Of a stretch of DNA of 64,000 nucleotides, positions 49,529 to 57,834 are shown one piece after another (positions within the stretch are counted from its first letter, which is position 1; each line of letters starts with the position of its first letter). The translations under genes were made by a program, and so were the position numbers. The stretch comes from Arthrobacter sp. MSA 4-2 (lineage in GTDB: Bacteria; Actinomycetota; Actinomycetes; Actinomycetales; Micrococcaceae), in NCBI RefSeq assembly GCF_016405885.1, contig NZ_JAEKGC010000001.1, positions 186,001 to 250,000 on the forward strand, given 5' to 3'. The notes below the pieces were generated by a model. The model had not been told where the DNA came from. It saw nothing but the letters and a program-made list of their open reading frames with translations, and did not search any database.

Positions 49529-50326
49529 TCAGGCCAGCGCCGGGGGCCGCGGCACGCAGAACAGGGTGCGCGGATCCTGAAGCAGGGCCGGGCGCTCGAA
49601 GTCGCCGCGGCGCACCCAGCCGTCCAGGTCCACCCCGCGCAGCAGGACATCCTCAACCAGCAGCACCGGCCCGGCGGTGCCGGTGCGGAACCGCTCCGGA
49701 TCGGCACCGGCGAGCACCACCGTGTCGCCGTCGGCGATGCCGTGCTCGAAGACCGCGAGCTGGCGGTCCCACTTCGGGGCGGCCCGGCCGCCGGGGGCCT
49801 GCAGCGGCATCCGCAGGGCCGCCTCGGACTCCCCGGCGGGGACGGCGTCGGCCCGCCAGACCCACACCCGGCCGCCGGCGGGTTCGGCCGGAAGGATCTC
49901 CCGTTCGGGCTCCGGCCACAGGTAGGGCAGGTCCTCCGGAACGCCGGGGAAGCGGCCCCGGTAGATCTCCGGGGCCTTCTGGATCAGGTTCGACTGGTGG
50001 CTCAGATGCACGCCGGCGTCACCGAGCCACGGCGGCAGCGGGACGTCCTGCGGGTCGGCGTCGGGGGCGAATTCCCGGATCAGCAGGCCCGTCGTATCGG
50101 CGTGCCCGCGCGAGACCCACTCCTCAACCATCGCCAGGCCGTAAAGGCTCAGGGCCGGCACATAGCCCATCCACATCCGGATGGCCGGGTGCCGCTGCCA
50201 CCCGTAGTCGGGAAGAACGAGCGCCCGGAGCGCCTGCAGCGTCTCGACGCGCTGCTTGCCCAACCGTGCCTGGTCGAGCACGGCGGCGCTGGCAGCGAAG
50301 TCCGGGTACGGCAGGAACGTCTGCAT
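49529..50326 (-). CDS. MSMEG_6728-like protein (pyrimidine-dimer-glycosylase-related)
   Basis: Soluble protein of 265 aa. The N-terminal half follows the pattern of the MSMEG_6728 family: MQTFLPYPDFAASAAVLDQA, then LGKQRVETLQALRAL and HPAIRMWMGY. The family is related by sequence to T4 endonuclease V-like pyrimidine-dimer glycosylases (inference from memory), which would suggest DNA repair. The C-terminal 100 residues are less typical and carry no clear motif. A CAGACT box six bases before the ATG (50333-50338) is a weak leaderless candidate. Confidence 0.68.
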   Translation of the reverse strand: MQTFLPYPDFAASAAVLDQARLGKQRVETLQALRALVLPDYGWQRHPAIRMWMGYVPALSLYGLAMVEEWVSRGHADTTGLLIREFAPDADPQDVPLPPWLGDAGVHLSHQSNLIQKAPEIYRGRFPGVPEDLPYLWPEPEREILPAEPAGGRVWVWRADAVPAGESEAALRMPLQAPGGRAAPKWDRQLAVFEHGIADGDTVVLAGADPERFRTGTAGPVLLVEDVLLRGVDLDGWVRRGDFERPALLQDPRTLFCVPRPPALA

Positions 50327-50355
50327 GGAGCAAGTCTGGCACGCGCCCGGACGGG

Positions 50356-51951
50356 CTACTTCTCCCAGGGCGCCTTGACCGGGAAGTACTTCTCGAGGAA
50401 CTCCGTGACCAGCCGCGCCCGCTCGTCGGCGGGCACCTCGGGAAAGCTTCCGTCATTGAGGCAGAAGAAGTCGAAGTTCCGCTTGTCGAGCATCTTGTTG
50501 AGGCTCTTCAGGCCCGACCGCGCGGTGGTGTCGACGTATTTCACCCGCGCCATCTCCTGGGTGACCGCCCGCCCGGTCAGCAGCGAGTAGTAGTGGTAGA
50601 GCGAGTTGGTGACGGAGATGTTGTCCTTGGCGCGGAAGGTTGAGGCGGCGGTGGCCTTGAACTCCGCGGCGAACTCCTGCTCCATCTCCAGCAGCACGCT
50701 TCTGCGCAGCGGAGCCGCCGTGTGCTCGAGGTGCCGGGTCGTGATCCGGCCGAACCGCTCGTGGAGCAGCCGCCGGTTCACGCGCGCCGCGTTCTCGAAG
50801 CCGCTGCGCTCGGCGTCGTTCTCGCCGAGGCCGATCCGGGTGTCGGCCTCGATGAACTTGGTGATCCCCCCGGGGGAGAAGAACATGTCCGGGGCCACGG
50901 GGCGGCCGAAGAACATGTCGTCGTTGGAGTAGAGGAAGTGTTCTGCGAGCCCGGGAATGTGCTGCAGCTGGGCCTCGACGGCCTGCGAATTGTGGGTTGG
51001 CAGCACCGAGGGATCCGAGAAGTGTTCCTCGGCCCGCACCAGGGTCACCGAGGGGTGGTCCGCCAGCCACTCAGGACGCTGAGAATCGGTGGCGATGAAG
51101 ATCCGGCGCACCCAGGGGGCGAACATGTACACCGAGCGCAGCGCGTACTTCAGCTCGTTAATCTGGCGGAAGCGCGCCTCGTGGTCGTCGCCTTCACCGA
51201 CGACGGCGCCCTTCATCCGGGCGGCGCGTGCCGCCTGGTATTCCGGGCTGCTGCCGTCGACCCAGGAGAAGACGAGGTCGATGTCGAAGCCGATGTCCGA
51301 GGCGTGGTCGGCGAACATATTGTCGATGGTGGGCCACTTCAGGCCGTGGCGGTCAACGGATCCGCGCACCGCCTCGCCCGCCGGCACGGTGCGGCGGGTC
51401 AGCGAGTTCTCCACCGGAAGTTCGATGTTGTCGGCGTGAAGGGTCCACAGTTCGATCTGCACGCCGGCGGAGGGCCCGTAGGCCAGCCCGCCGATCGGTT
51501 CGATGCGGGGGCGGAACAGCCGGTAGATGCGGGCCTTGCGGCTGTGCGACAGGGACCCGTCCGCGACCAGCAGTGTGGTGCGGCGCTTGGTGTCAACGGT
51601 GCGTGAATAGAAGGGTTCGTTCCGGCACGCCTCCACCAGGGCCGTGCGCAGCCGCTCCTGGTCCTTGACGTCGATGGCGATGACGGGACGTTCGTCATTG
51701 CCGCGCACCAGCAGGAACTCGATGCCGGCGGCATCGAGGGCCACACGGATAAACAGCAGGTCCTCGACCATGGCCTCGTGCGGGGTGCGGTCGGAGTTGA
51801 TCAGGGTGAAGCGCCGCTTGACGGTGGTGATGTCGGAGCGGTCGGTGAAACGGGCGACTGCCGCACGGGAGGCGGACTCGAGAATCTCGGCTTCGTTCTC
51901 CGGTTCGGGAGCGCCGAAATAAATGTCGTGTTGTGCAGCCGTGTCTGTAAT
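50356..51951 (-). CDS. Stealth-family sugar phosphotransferase (probable AUU start)
   Basis: Predicted cytoplasmic enzyme of 531 aa that transfers sugar-phosphate groups to surface glycans. Stealth conserved regions are visible: IDLVFSWVDGSSPEYQ (CR1), NELKYALRSVYMFAPWVRRI and FLYSNDDMFFG (CR2), then CR3 and CR4 with NISVTNSLYHYYSLLTG. An in-frame ATG at 51771 would drop 60 residues. Instead GGAGG (51957-51961) lies five bases before an ATT codon at 51949-51951, in frame, and the added sequence reads TDTAAQHDIYFGAPEPENEA, a natural N-terminus. No ATG, GTG or TTG lies between the ATT and residue 61. Confidence 0.85.
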   Translation of the reverse strand: MTDTAAQHDIYFGAPEPENEAEILESASRAAVARFTDRSDITTVKRRFTLINSDRTPHEAMVEDLLFIRVALDAAGIEFLLVRGNDERPVIAIDVKDQERLRTALVEACRNEPFYSRTVDTKRRTTLLVADGSLSHSRKARIYRLFRPRIEPIGGLAYGPSAGVQIELWTLHADNIELPVENSLTRRTVPAGEAVRGSVDRHGLKWPTIDNMFADHASDIGFDIDLVFSWVDGSSPEYQAARAARMKGAVVGEGDDHEARFRQINELKYALRSVYMFAPWVRRIFIATDSQRPEWLADHPSVTLVRAEEHFSDPSVLPTHNSQAVEAQLQHIPGLAEHFLYSNDDMFFGRPVAPDMFFSPGGITKFIEADTRIGLGENDAERSGFENAARVNRRLLHERFGRITTRHLEHTAAPLRRSVLLEMEQEFAAEFKATAASTFRAKDNISVTNSLYHYYSLLTGRAVTQEMARVKYVDTTARSGLKSLNKMLDKRNFDFFCLNDGSFPEVPADERARLVTEFLEKYFPVKAPWEK

Positions 51952-52085
51952 CGTTGCCTCCGCGCAGATGGGTGTGAAGCTCCAATGATAGAGCCTGCGG
52001 GCGGCTGTTCTTCAAGGCGCCGGTCCGGTACCGGGTGCGGTACGCGGGCGCGCGGCACCCGGCCGTTCCGGCCCCGGAACCGGGC

Positions 52086-52721
52086 CTAGTAGGTGCGGTA
52101 GAGCTCTCCGACCGGGACCTCGGCGTCGAGCCGGTTCTCGGGCCCGGGCAGCGGGCACGCCCACGCCTCGTCGTAGGCACACGAGGCGTTGTAGCAGAAG
52201 TTCAGGTCGATCACGATGCTGCCGGGCTGGCGGCCCTCGCCCAGGTGGGCGCCCTTAATGGTGTCGAGCAGGTACCGCCCGCCCCCGTAGGTTCCGCCGT
52301 CGCGCCCCGCGGTGGTGTCGCGCAGGGGAAGGAAGATGCCGCCGCCGTAGGACTGGAGGCGCCATAGCGCGAGCTGCCCGAGTCCCGGCAGCACGACGCT
52401 GCCCAGCCGTTGGAAGGGCACGGTGCCGTCGGTGCCCGTCTCGACGTCCCGGACCTCCCCGGCCCCCTCATCGCTCACCGCGGCCTCGAACCGGTAGGCA
52501 GGGTCGTAGTCGGCCATGGCAACCCCCGAGAAGCGCTCCTTCGCCGCATCGTCGAGGGGCGAGGCCGGGTGGGTGCCCAGCAGGTGGTCCCGGCCGGCCC
52601 GCCACAGGGCGTGGGCCGCCTCGGGGGAGTCCTCGGCTGCGCTCCTGCGCACCAGCCCGTAGAGCTTGAACACTGATTTCCGCCAGTCCGCCGTGTCGAG
52701 GGCGGTGGTGAGCAAGGTCAT
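52086..52721 (-). CDS. DUF1684 domain protein
   Basis: Soluble protein of 211 aa. Family landmarks are DYDPAYRFEAAV in the middle and IDLNFCYNASCAYDEAWACP near the C-terminus, followed by PENRLDAEVPVGE. The biochemical role of DUF1684 proteins is unknown. The TACCCT box six bases before the ATG suggests leaderless transcription. The gene is divergent from the TauE-type permease gene. Confidence 0.83.
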   Translation of the reverse strand: MTLLTTALDTADWRKSVFKLYGLVRRSAAEDSPEAAHALWRAGRDHLLGTHPASPLDDAAKERFSGVAMADYDPAYRFEAAVSDEGAGEVRDVETGTDGTVPFQRLGSVVLPGLGQLALWRLQSYGGGIFLPLRDTTAGRDGGTYGGGRYLLDTIKGAHLGEGRQPGSIVIDLNFCYNASCAYDEAWACPLPGPENRLDAEVPVGELYRTY

Positions 52722-52727
52722 GCGTTC

Positions 52728-52733
52728 AGGGTA
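52728..52733 (-). promoter_or_regulatory. Leaderless -10 box of the DUF1684 gene
   Basis: TACCCT on the minus strand, exactly six bases before the ATG at 52721. No ribosome-binding site is seen. Confidence 0.5.
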
Positions 52734-52785
52734 CCTCCGAGCCGGACGCCCCGACTATGCCACCGCCCTGCGTACTGTGGGGACG

Positions 52786-53538
52786 GTGACCCTTGGTATC
52801 TTTCTGGTCGTACTCGGCGCCATCTTCGCCGGAGCCGTGGCCCAGCGCATCGCCGGCCTCGGCTTCGCCCTGCTCATCGCCCCGTTCCTCGTGCTGATCC
52901 TTGGCCCCCACGAGGGGGTTCTGCTGGTGAACATCTGCGGGGTGGTGTCCTCTGCGATTATCGTCGGACGGGTCTGGCGCGACATCGACTGGAGCATGTT
53001 CCGCTGGCTGACCCTTCCCTCACTCCTCGGTTCCGTCCCGGGCTCGCTCATCGCCGTCGCCGCCCCCGCGGCGCCGCTGGCGGTGACCGTCGGCGCCGTC
53101 GTGCTCGCCGCCCTGTCCATCTCCCTGGTGCTCCAGCGCTCGGACGTCGTCGTCCGGGGCAATGCGCCCAAGGTCCTGGCCGGGTTCGGTGCCGGGCTCA
53201 CGAACTCGATGGCCGGTGTTGGCGGACCGGCGGTGAGCGCTTACGCCGTCCTGGCGAGGTGGCCGCAGCGGCCCTTCGCGGCGACCCTGCAGCCCTTCTT
53301 CGTCGTTATCGGGCTGGTGACCCTCGCGATCAAACTCCTGCTCGACCCGGCCCAGGCTCCGGTGCTCGACCCCTGGATGTGGGGAGCCATCGGCGGAGTC
53401 ATCCTCGCCGGCATCTTCACCGGAGAAAAGCTCGGGCGCTTCGTGCGGGACGACACCGCCCGCTTGGCCGTCGTCGTTATCGCCTTTGTCGGGGCCGGGC
53501 TGGCCACCGCCAGGGGGATCGCCGACCTGCTCGGCTAG
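52786..53538 (+). CDS. TauE/SafE-type sulfite exporter family permease (TSUP)
   Basis: Integral membrane protein of 250 aa with about eight hydrophobic segments. The N-terminal segment AIFAGAVAQRIAGLGFALLI and the internal GFGAGLTNSMAGVGGPAVSA are the two matching halves typical of TauE/SafE proteins, which move sulfite, sulfonates or related organic anions. The GTG at 52786 has GGGGAC upstream and begins just before the first segment; the frame extends further upstream but through the divergent DUF1684 gene. No partner enzyme is nearby. Confidence 0.86.
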   Translation: MTLGIFLVVLGAIFAGAVAQRIAGLGFALLIAPFLVLILGPHEGVLLVNICGVVSSAIIVGRVWRDIDWSMFRWLTLPSLLGSVPGSLIAVAAPAAPLAVTVGAVVLAALSISLVLQRSDVVVRGNAPKVLAGFGAGLTNSMAGVGGPAVSAYAVLARWPQRPFAATLQPFFVVIGLVTLAIKLLLDPAQAPVLDPWMWGAIGGVILAGIFTGEKLGRFVRDDTARLAVVVIAFVGAGLATARGIADLLG

Positions 53539-53604
53539 CCCGCCGGTGCCGCCGGGCCGCGTCGGTGGGCGGAGCCGGCCGAAGCCGGTGGCACCATTGA
53601 AGGG

Positions 53605-54894
53605 ATGAAACTTCCACGCCGGAGACCGACAGCCGTTCCCATGCCCCTCTGGCTGCAGGGGGTGTTCGAGCTCGGCCAGGCTGCAGCGATCTCCGCGGCC
53701 CTGGTCCTGATCCCGGTCGCCGCGGTGTGGCTGACCGGCGGATTCGCCGACCGGGACGCCGTCTCCGCGGCGCAGTCGGCCGGCCACGCCTGGCTGGTGA
53801 TGCACGGGGTGCCGCTGGTGCTCACCTTCCCGCCGGGGACGGTGATCGCCGGGACGACCTCAGGCCTGCTGCACGCCGTTCCGCTCGGCCTGGTGCTCGT
53901 GCCGTTCCTCCTCGCCTGGCGCGCCGGACGGCGCCTTGCCCGCGCCTCCTACACCGACCAGCTGTGGCAGGCCGTTCTCGGGGCGCTCGGCATCTACGCG
54001 GTGGTGGGCGCCGCCGTGGCCTACTTCTCGACGAACGCCGACGTCACCGTGTCCCTGACGGCGGGTGCGCTGATCCCGCCGGTGTCGGCGGGCCTTGGGA
54101 TCGTCACCGGCGCCTACCGTGAGGCCGGCGCCTGGAGCCGCCTGATCGGCGTGGACCTTGCCTCCTGGATCGCCCGGACGAGCCAGCACTCGCGCTGGGC
54201 CGGATCGTACGCCTGGTCCGTGGTGCGCTCGGCCTTCCTGGGTGTGCTGGCGGCCACCGGCCTGGCGGCGCTCCTGCTCGCCGCCGCCGTGGCCCTTCAC
54301 TGGACCGAAGTCATTACCGTGTACGAACGCCTCGAGGCAGGGATCGCGGGGTCGACGGCCCTGACCCTTGGGCAGCTCGGCCTGCTGCCGAACCTCGTGG
54401 TGTGGACCCTCGCCTGGGCCTCGGGGGCAGGGTTCTCCCTCGGCACCGGCAGCTCGCTCACGCCTATGGCCAGCACCGTCGGTCCCCTCCCCGCCGTCCC
54501 GGTGCTCGGCGCTCTGCCGGCCGGGGCCCTCGAATTCGGCATCGTTGCCCTGGCCCTGCCCGTGGTGGCGGGCCTGCTGGCAGGATGGTGGTTCTTCCGG
54601 GAGGGCGAGAACCATTTCGATGAGTGGCTGAGCCTCAAGACCTCGGCCCGCTGGCTCACCTCGATCGTCTCCACGGTGTGCCTCGGACTCTTCGTGGGCC
54701 TCCTCGCGGGCCTTGGCGGCGCGGCACTCGCCCTGCTGTCGCGGGCATCGCTGGGCATCGGCCGCCTGACCGACCTCGGACCGGACCCGCTCGCGGTCGC
54801 CCTGTGGCTGGGTGCCGAGGTCGGGATCGGTGCGGTGCTCGGCTACGCCATGGCGCCCCTGCTGGAGCGCGAACCGCAGAACCGGGACGCCTGA
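53605..54894 (+). CDS. DUF6350 polytopic membrane protein
   Basis: Membrane protein of 429 aa with about ten hydrophobic segments and few charged loops. I recognise it as DUF6350 from its position just upstream of purN in actinobacteria and its segments LWLQGVFELGQAAAISAALV and DVTVSLTAGALIPPVSAGLG. The function is unknown. The ATG at 53605 follows GAAGGG. The sequence is intact throughout. A cell-envelope role is likely only by localisation. Confidence 0.8.
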   Translation: MKLPRRRPTAVPMPLWLQGVFELGQAAAISAALVLIPVAAVWLTGGFADRDAVSAAQSAGHAWLVMHGVPLVLTFPPGTVIAGTTSGLLHAVPLGLVLVPFLLAWRAGRRLARASYTDQLWQAVLGALGIYAVVGAAVAYFSTNADVTVSLTAGALIPPVSAGLGIVTGAYREAGAWSRLIGVDLASWIARTSQHSRWAGSYAWSVVRSAFLGVLAATGLAALLLAAAVALHWTEVITVYERLEAGIAGSTALTLGQLGLLPNLVVWTLAWASGAGFSLGTGSSLTPMASTVGPLPAVPVLGALPAGALEFGIVALALPVVAGLLAGWWFFREGENHFDEWLSLKTSARWLTSIVSTVCLGLFVGLLAGLGGAALALLSRASLGIGRLTDLGPDPLAVALWLGAEVGIGAVLGYAMAPLLEREPQNRDA

Positions 54895-54920
54895 CCCTCT
54901 CCGGACGCGGGACGCCCGGC

Positions 54921-54958
54921 TCAGTCCGGAAGGAACCCGTCAGTCCGGAAGGAACCCG
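54921..54958. repeat. Exact 19-bp duplication at a gene end
   Basis: TCAGTCCGGAAGGAACCCG occurs twice in tandem (54921-54939, 54940-54958). The second copy contains the last codons and stop of the minus-strand gene; the first copy lies just beyond the stop. The exact identity suggests a recent event. The unit length matches the older array at 49422-49516. Confidence 0.9.
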
Positions 54959-55413
54959 TCGAGGGTCAGCAGCCGGTCCTGGCATGCCCGCTCGGCCTCG
55001 AGGGTCAGGGCGGTGTCGATGCAGTCCTCGTAGTTCGCGGTGACCGGCCACAGGGCGATCAGGACGGCGGTGGAGAGCGCGAGGAAACCGGCAAGGCCGA
55101 CCCCGACGGCGGCGGTGACGCGCACCAGCCCGCCCAGCCGGCGCCGCACCGCGCGCACCAGGGTCGCTATTCCCAGCACGAGGGCCAGGACGCTGAAGCC
55201 CAGGCCCAGGACCTTGAACGGCAGGTCGAGGGAACTGGTGGCCACCGCCGCCACGAGGCTGACCAGGAACCACATCGGGAGCGCCCGGGAATCCTCCTCG
55301 GGAGCGGGCCCCGCCCCGGTGGCGGGCCGGCCGGCGCCGTGCGGGCGGTGGGATGAGTCATTGGACGGGTGGTCGGATGGGCCGTTCGACGGTGGTGCGG
55401 GCCGCTGTTTCAT
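54940..55413 (-). CDS. Hypothetical membrane protein (157 aa)
   Basis: The N-terminal 45 residues are Pro/Ser/Gly-rich and probably cytoplasmic. Three hydrophobic segments follow (about 47-66, 68-90 and 97-122), then a soluble Cys-containing C-terminus (CIDTALTLEAERACQDRLLT) with two Cys that could pair. I recognise no family. The gene is divergent from purN, and its promoter region is only 59 bases. The final codons are part of a 19-bp tandem duplication. Confidence 0.65.
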   Translation of the reverse strand: MKQRPAPPSNGPSDHPSNDSSHRPHGAGRPATGAGPAPEEDSRALPMWFLVSLVAAVATSSLDLPFKVLGLGFSVLALVLGIATLVRAVRRRLGGLVRVTAAVGVGLAGFLALSTAVLIALWPVTANYEDCIDTALTLEAERACQDRLLTLDGFLPD

Positions 55414-55460
55414 CCTCCAACCCTAGCCGCTGCGGTTTACGCCGGGCCGACCGTGCCGCC

Positions 55461-55466
55461 TACAGT
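55461..55466 (+). promoter_or_regulatory. Leaderless -10 box of purN
   Basis: TACAGT ends six bases before the ATG at 55473. TTACGC about 18 bases further upstream is a weak -35 match. The intervening GGAG is too close to the start to serve as a normal ribosome site. Confidence 0.55.
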
Positions 55467-55472
55467 GGAGCC

Positions 55473-56039
55473 ATGCGCATCGTTCTCCTGGTCTCCGGCA
55501 CGGGGTCCAACCTCCAGGCCGTCATCGACGCGGTTGCCTCCGGCGGCCTCGACGCCGAAATCGCCGCCGTCGGCGCCGACCGCCCCGGAACCCTCGGTGT
55601 TGAGCGGGCGGCGCGCGCCGGAATCCCCACGTTCGTCGTCGACTTCGCGGACTACCCGGAGCGCTCCGACTGGAACGACGCGCTGGGGGAGGCGGTCGCC
55701 TCCTACGCCCCCGACTACGTCGTCTCCTCCGGGTTCATGAGGATCGTCGGCCAGGGCTTCCTTGACCGGTTCCCCAACCGCTACCTCAATACCCACCCCG
55801 CGCTGCTGCCAAGCTTCCCCGGCGCCCACGGGGTCCGCGACGCGCTCGCCTACGGCGTCAAGGTCACCGGGTGCACCGTGATGATCGCCGACGCCGGCGT
55901 GGACACCGGCCCCATCCTCGCCCAGGCGCCCGTCGCCGTCCTGCCGGAGGACACCGAGGAGACCCTCCACGAACGCATCAAGGTCGAGGAGCGCAGGCTC
56001 CTGATCGAAACCCTGCAGGCGCTGGGGAGCGCACAGTGA
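55473..56039 (+). CDS. purN: Phosphoribosylglycinamide formyltransferase
   Basis: Cytoplasmic enzyme of 188 aa for the third step of purine synthesis. It transfers a formyl group from 10-formyl-THF to GAR. Catalytic residues Asn106, His108 and Asp144 appear in NTHPALLPSFPGAHG and GVDTGPI. The substrate loop GTGSNLQAV begins at residue 9. The ATG is likely the transcription start as well. In many relatives purH follows at once; here corA overlaps its stop (GTGA) and purH comes 3.4 kb later. Confidence 0.95.
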   Translation: MRIVLLVSGTGSNLQAVIDAVASGGLDAEIAAVGADRPGTLGVERAARAGIPTFVVDFADYPERSDWNDALGEAVASYAPDYVVSSGFMRIVGQGFLDRFPNRYLNTHPALLPSFPGAHGVRDALAYGVKVTGCTVMIADAGVDTGPILAQAPVAVLPEDTEETLHERIKVEERRLLIETLQALGSAQ

Positions 56040-57055
56040 ACGCGCTGGTCGCGAACGCCGTCTACGTCAACGGCCGGCGGAGGATCGAGCCGGACAACCT
56101 CGACTCGACCTTCGAGGCGATGCGTGAGACCGCAGGCATGGGCTGGATCGGCCTGTACCGCCCGGACCGCGCCGAGATCCAGGCGGTGGCCGGCGAGTTC
56201 GGGCTGCACGAGCTGGCCGTCGAGGACGCCGCCAACGGCCACCAGCGCGCGAAGCTCGAACGCTACGGCGAAACCCTGTTCGTGGTGCTGCGCCCGGCCC
56301 GGTACCTGGACCGCGAGGAGAAGGTCGAGTTCGGCGAGCTCCACGTCTTCGTGGGCGCCGACTTCGTCGTCACCATCCGGCACGCGGAGTCCCCGGACCT
56401 GGGTACGGTGCGCGAGCGCATGGAGGCGAGCCCCGACCTGCTGTCGATGGGCCCCCAGGCGGTGCTGTACGCGATCCTCGACGAAGTCGTCGACGAGTAC
56501 CTGCCCGTGGTGAACGGGCTTGAAAACGACATTGACGAGATCGAAAACGAGCTCTTCGGCGGCGACCCCGATGTGTCCCGGCGGATCTACGAACTCCACC
56601 GGGAGGTCATCGAGTTCCAGCGGGCCACCCAGCCGCTCCAGGCCATCATCGAGTCGCTGCAGCGCGGTTCCACCGCTTTTCGGGGCGAGGGGGAACTCGC
56701 CCGGCGCCTGCGCGATGTGCTCGACCACGTGCTGCGCATCGTGGAGCGGGTCAACACCTTCCGCACCCTGCTGCAGAGCCTGCTGACCGTCCACTCAACG
56801 CTCGTGGCCCAGCGGCAGAACGAGGAGATGACCCGGCTGACGGAGACGTCGCTGGCCCAGAACGAGGAGGTCAAGCGGATCTCCTCCTGGGCTGCGATCC
56901 TCTTCGCCCCGACCCTCGTCGCCTCGATCTACGGGATGAACTTCGATGTCATGCCCGAACTGCACTGGGTCCTGGGCTACCCCTTCGCGCTGCTGCTGAT
57001 GATCGCCATGGGGGTCGGCCTCTACTGGGCCTTCCGCCGCCGGAAGTGGCTCTAG
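56036..57055 (+). CDS. corA: CorA family magnesium/cobalt transporter
   Basis: Membrane channel protein of 339 aa. The cytoplasmic domain includes FEAMRETAGMGWIGLYRPDR, and a long helix precedes two C-terminal membrane segments. The signature YGMNFDVMPE carries the GMN selectivity motif. The start is GTG at 56036, overlapping the purN stop by four bases, with GGGGAG upstream. Its coupling to purN puts it in the same transcript. A terminator hairpin follows its stop. Confidence 0.93.
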   Translation: MNALVANAVYVNGRRRIEPDNLDSTFEAMRETAGMGWIGLYRPDRAEIQAVAGEFGLHELAVEDAANGHQRAKLERYGETLFVVLRPARYLDREEKVEFGELHVFVGADFVVTIRHAESPDLGTVRERMEASPDLLSMGPQAVLYAILDEVVDEYLPVVNGLENDIDEIENELFGGDPDVSRRIYELHREVIEFQRATQPLQAIIESLQRGSTAFRGEGELARRLRDVLDHVLRIVERVNTFRTLLQSLLTVHSTLVAQRQNEEMTRLTETSLAQNEEVKRISSWAAILFAPTLVASIYGMNFDVMPELHWVLGYPFALLLMIAMGVGLYWAFRRRKWL

Positions 57056-57067
57056 CTTCGGGAACCT

Positions 57068-57106
57068 CCGATCCGGATGCGATGTCCGTCACAGCGGATC
57101 GGTTTT
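57068..57106 (+). terminator. Rho-independent terminator of corA
   Basis: Perfect 8-bp stem CCGATCCG / CGGATCGG (57068-57075, 57095-57102) followed directly by four T residues. It ends the purN-corA transcript. Confidence 0.7.
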
Positions 57107-57200
57107 CCTGACTTGTTGCCCTGAGCCACCGATAGTGTGGACCGGGCGGAACCGACGCCCCGGGCGCCCGGCGTCCCGCACTTCCACCTTGGGACACTCC

Positions 57201-57788
57201 ATGAGCCTTTTTCGCACCGCGGTCCTCACCGCCGCCCTTCTTACCGTCACCGTCACCGCCTGCGGCACCCCGGCGCAGCCGGCCGCCCCGGAATCCGCGG
57301 CACCGTCGCCGGCCAGTTCGAGCGCGCCGGCATCGAACATCCGCCAGCCGGAGTCCAATGACCTCGTCACCGAGAACTCGCACGAGGGGGCGCGGGCGTT
57401 CCTGTTCCACTACTTCGACCTCACTGCCTACGCCCTGCAGACCGGGGACACGGACGTGCTCCTCGCCCACCTCGACGGCGCGGCCGCCGAGGCCGAGCGG
57501 GTTGGCCGCATCGCGAAGGTGTACGAGGACGGCGGGTGGATCCTCGGCGGGCAGCCCAAGGTCAAGAACGTCCTCATCACCTCGCCCGAAGGCGCCGGCG
57601 GCGCGGTGAGCGCGCTGCTCCCCGTCAATCCCGGGGAGTACACGGCCTTCGGCGCGGAGGGTCAGGTCCTTGAGCACCGGCCGTTCAGCCCGGAGGGGAC
57701 CATCTACACCGCGTCCGCGACGTACGCCGACGGGGCATGGAAGCTCACCTCGCTGGAGGAAACCCCCGGGGCCGAACTGCCGGAGTAG
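57201..57788 (+). CDS. Lipoprotein (DUF6318-like)
   Basis: Exported protein of 195 aa. The signal peptide ends in VTVTAC, lipidated at Cys21, followed by a Pro/Ser/Ala-rich linker. The folded part (about 60-195, SHEGARAFLFHYFDLTAYAL) resembles DUF6318 lipoproteins of actinobacteria; function unknown. The ATG at 57201 starts the signal. The gene lies in the purN-purH interval after a terminator, so it probably has its own promoter. Confidence 0.78.
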   Translation: MSLFRTAVLTAALLTVTVTACGTPAQPAAPESAAPSPASSSAPASNIRQPESNDLVTENSHEGARAFLFHYFDLTAYALQTGDTDVLLAHLDGAAAEAERVGRIAKVYEDGGWILGGQPKVKNVLITSPEGAGGAVSALLPVNPGEYTAFGAEGQVLEHRPFSPEGTIYTASATYADGAWKLTSLEETPGAELPE

Positions 57789-57834
57789 GACTGTCCCCAA
57801 GGGGAACTGCCCTCTCCGGCGTGCATGCCGTGCC

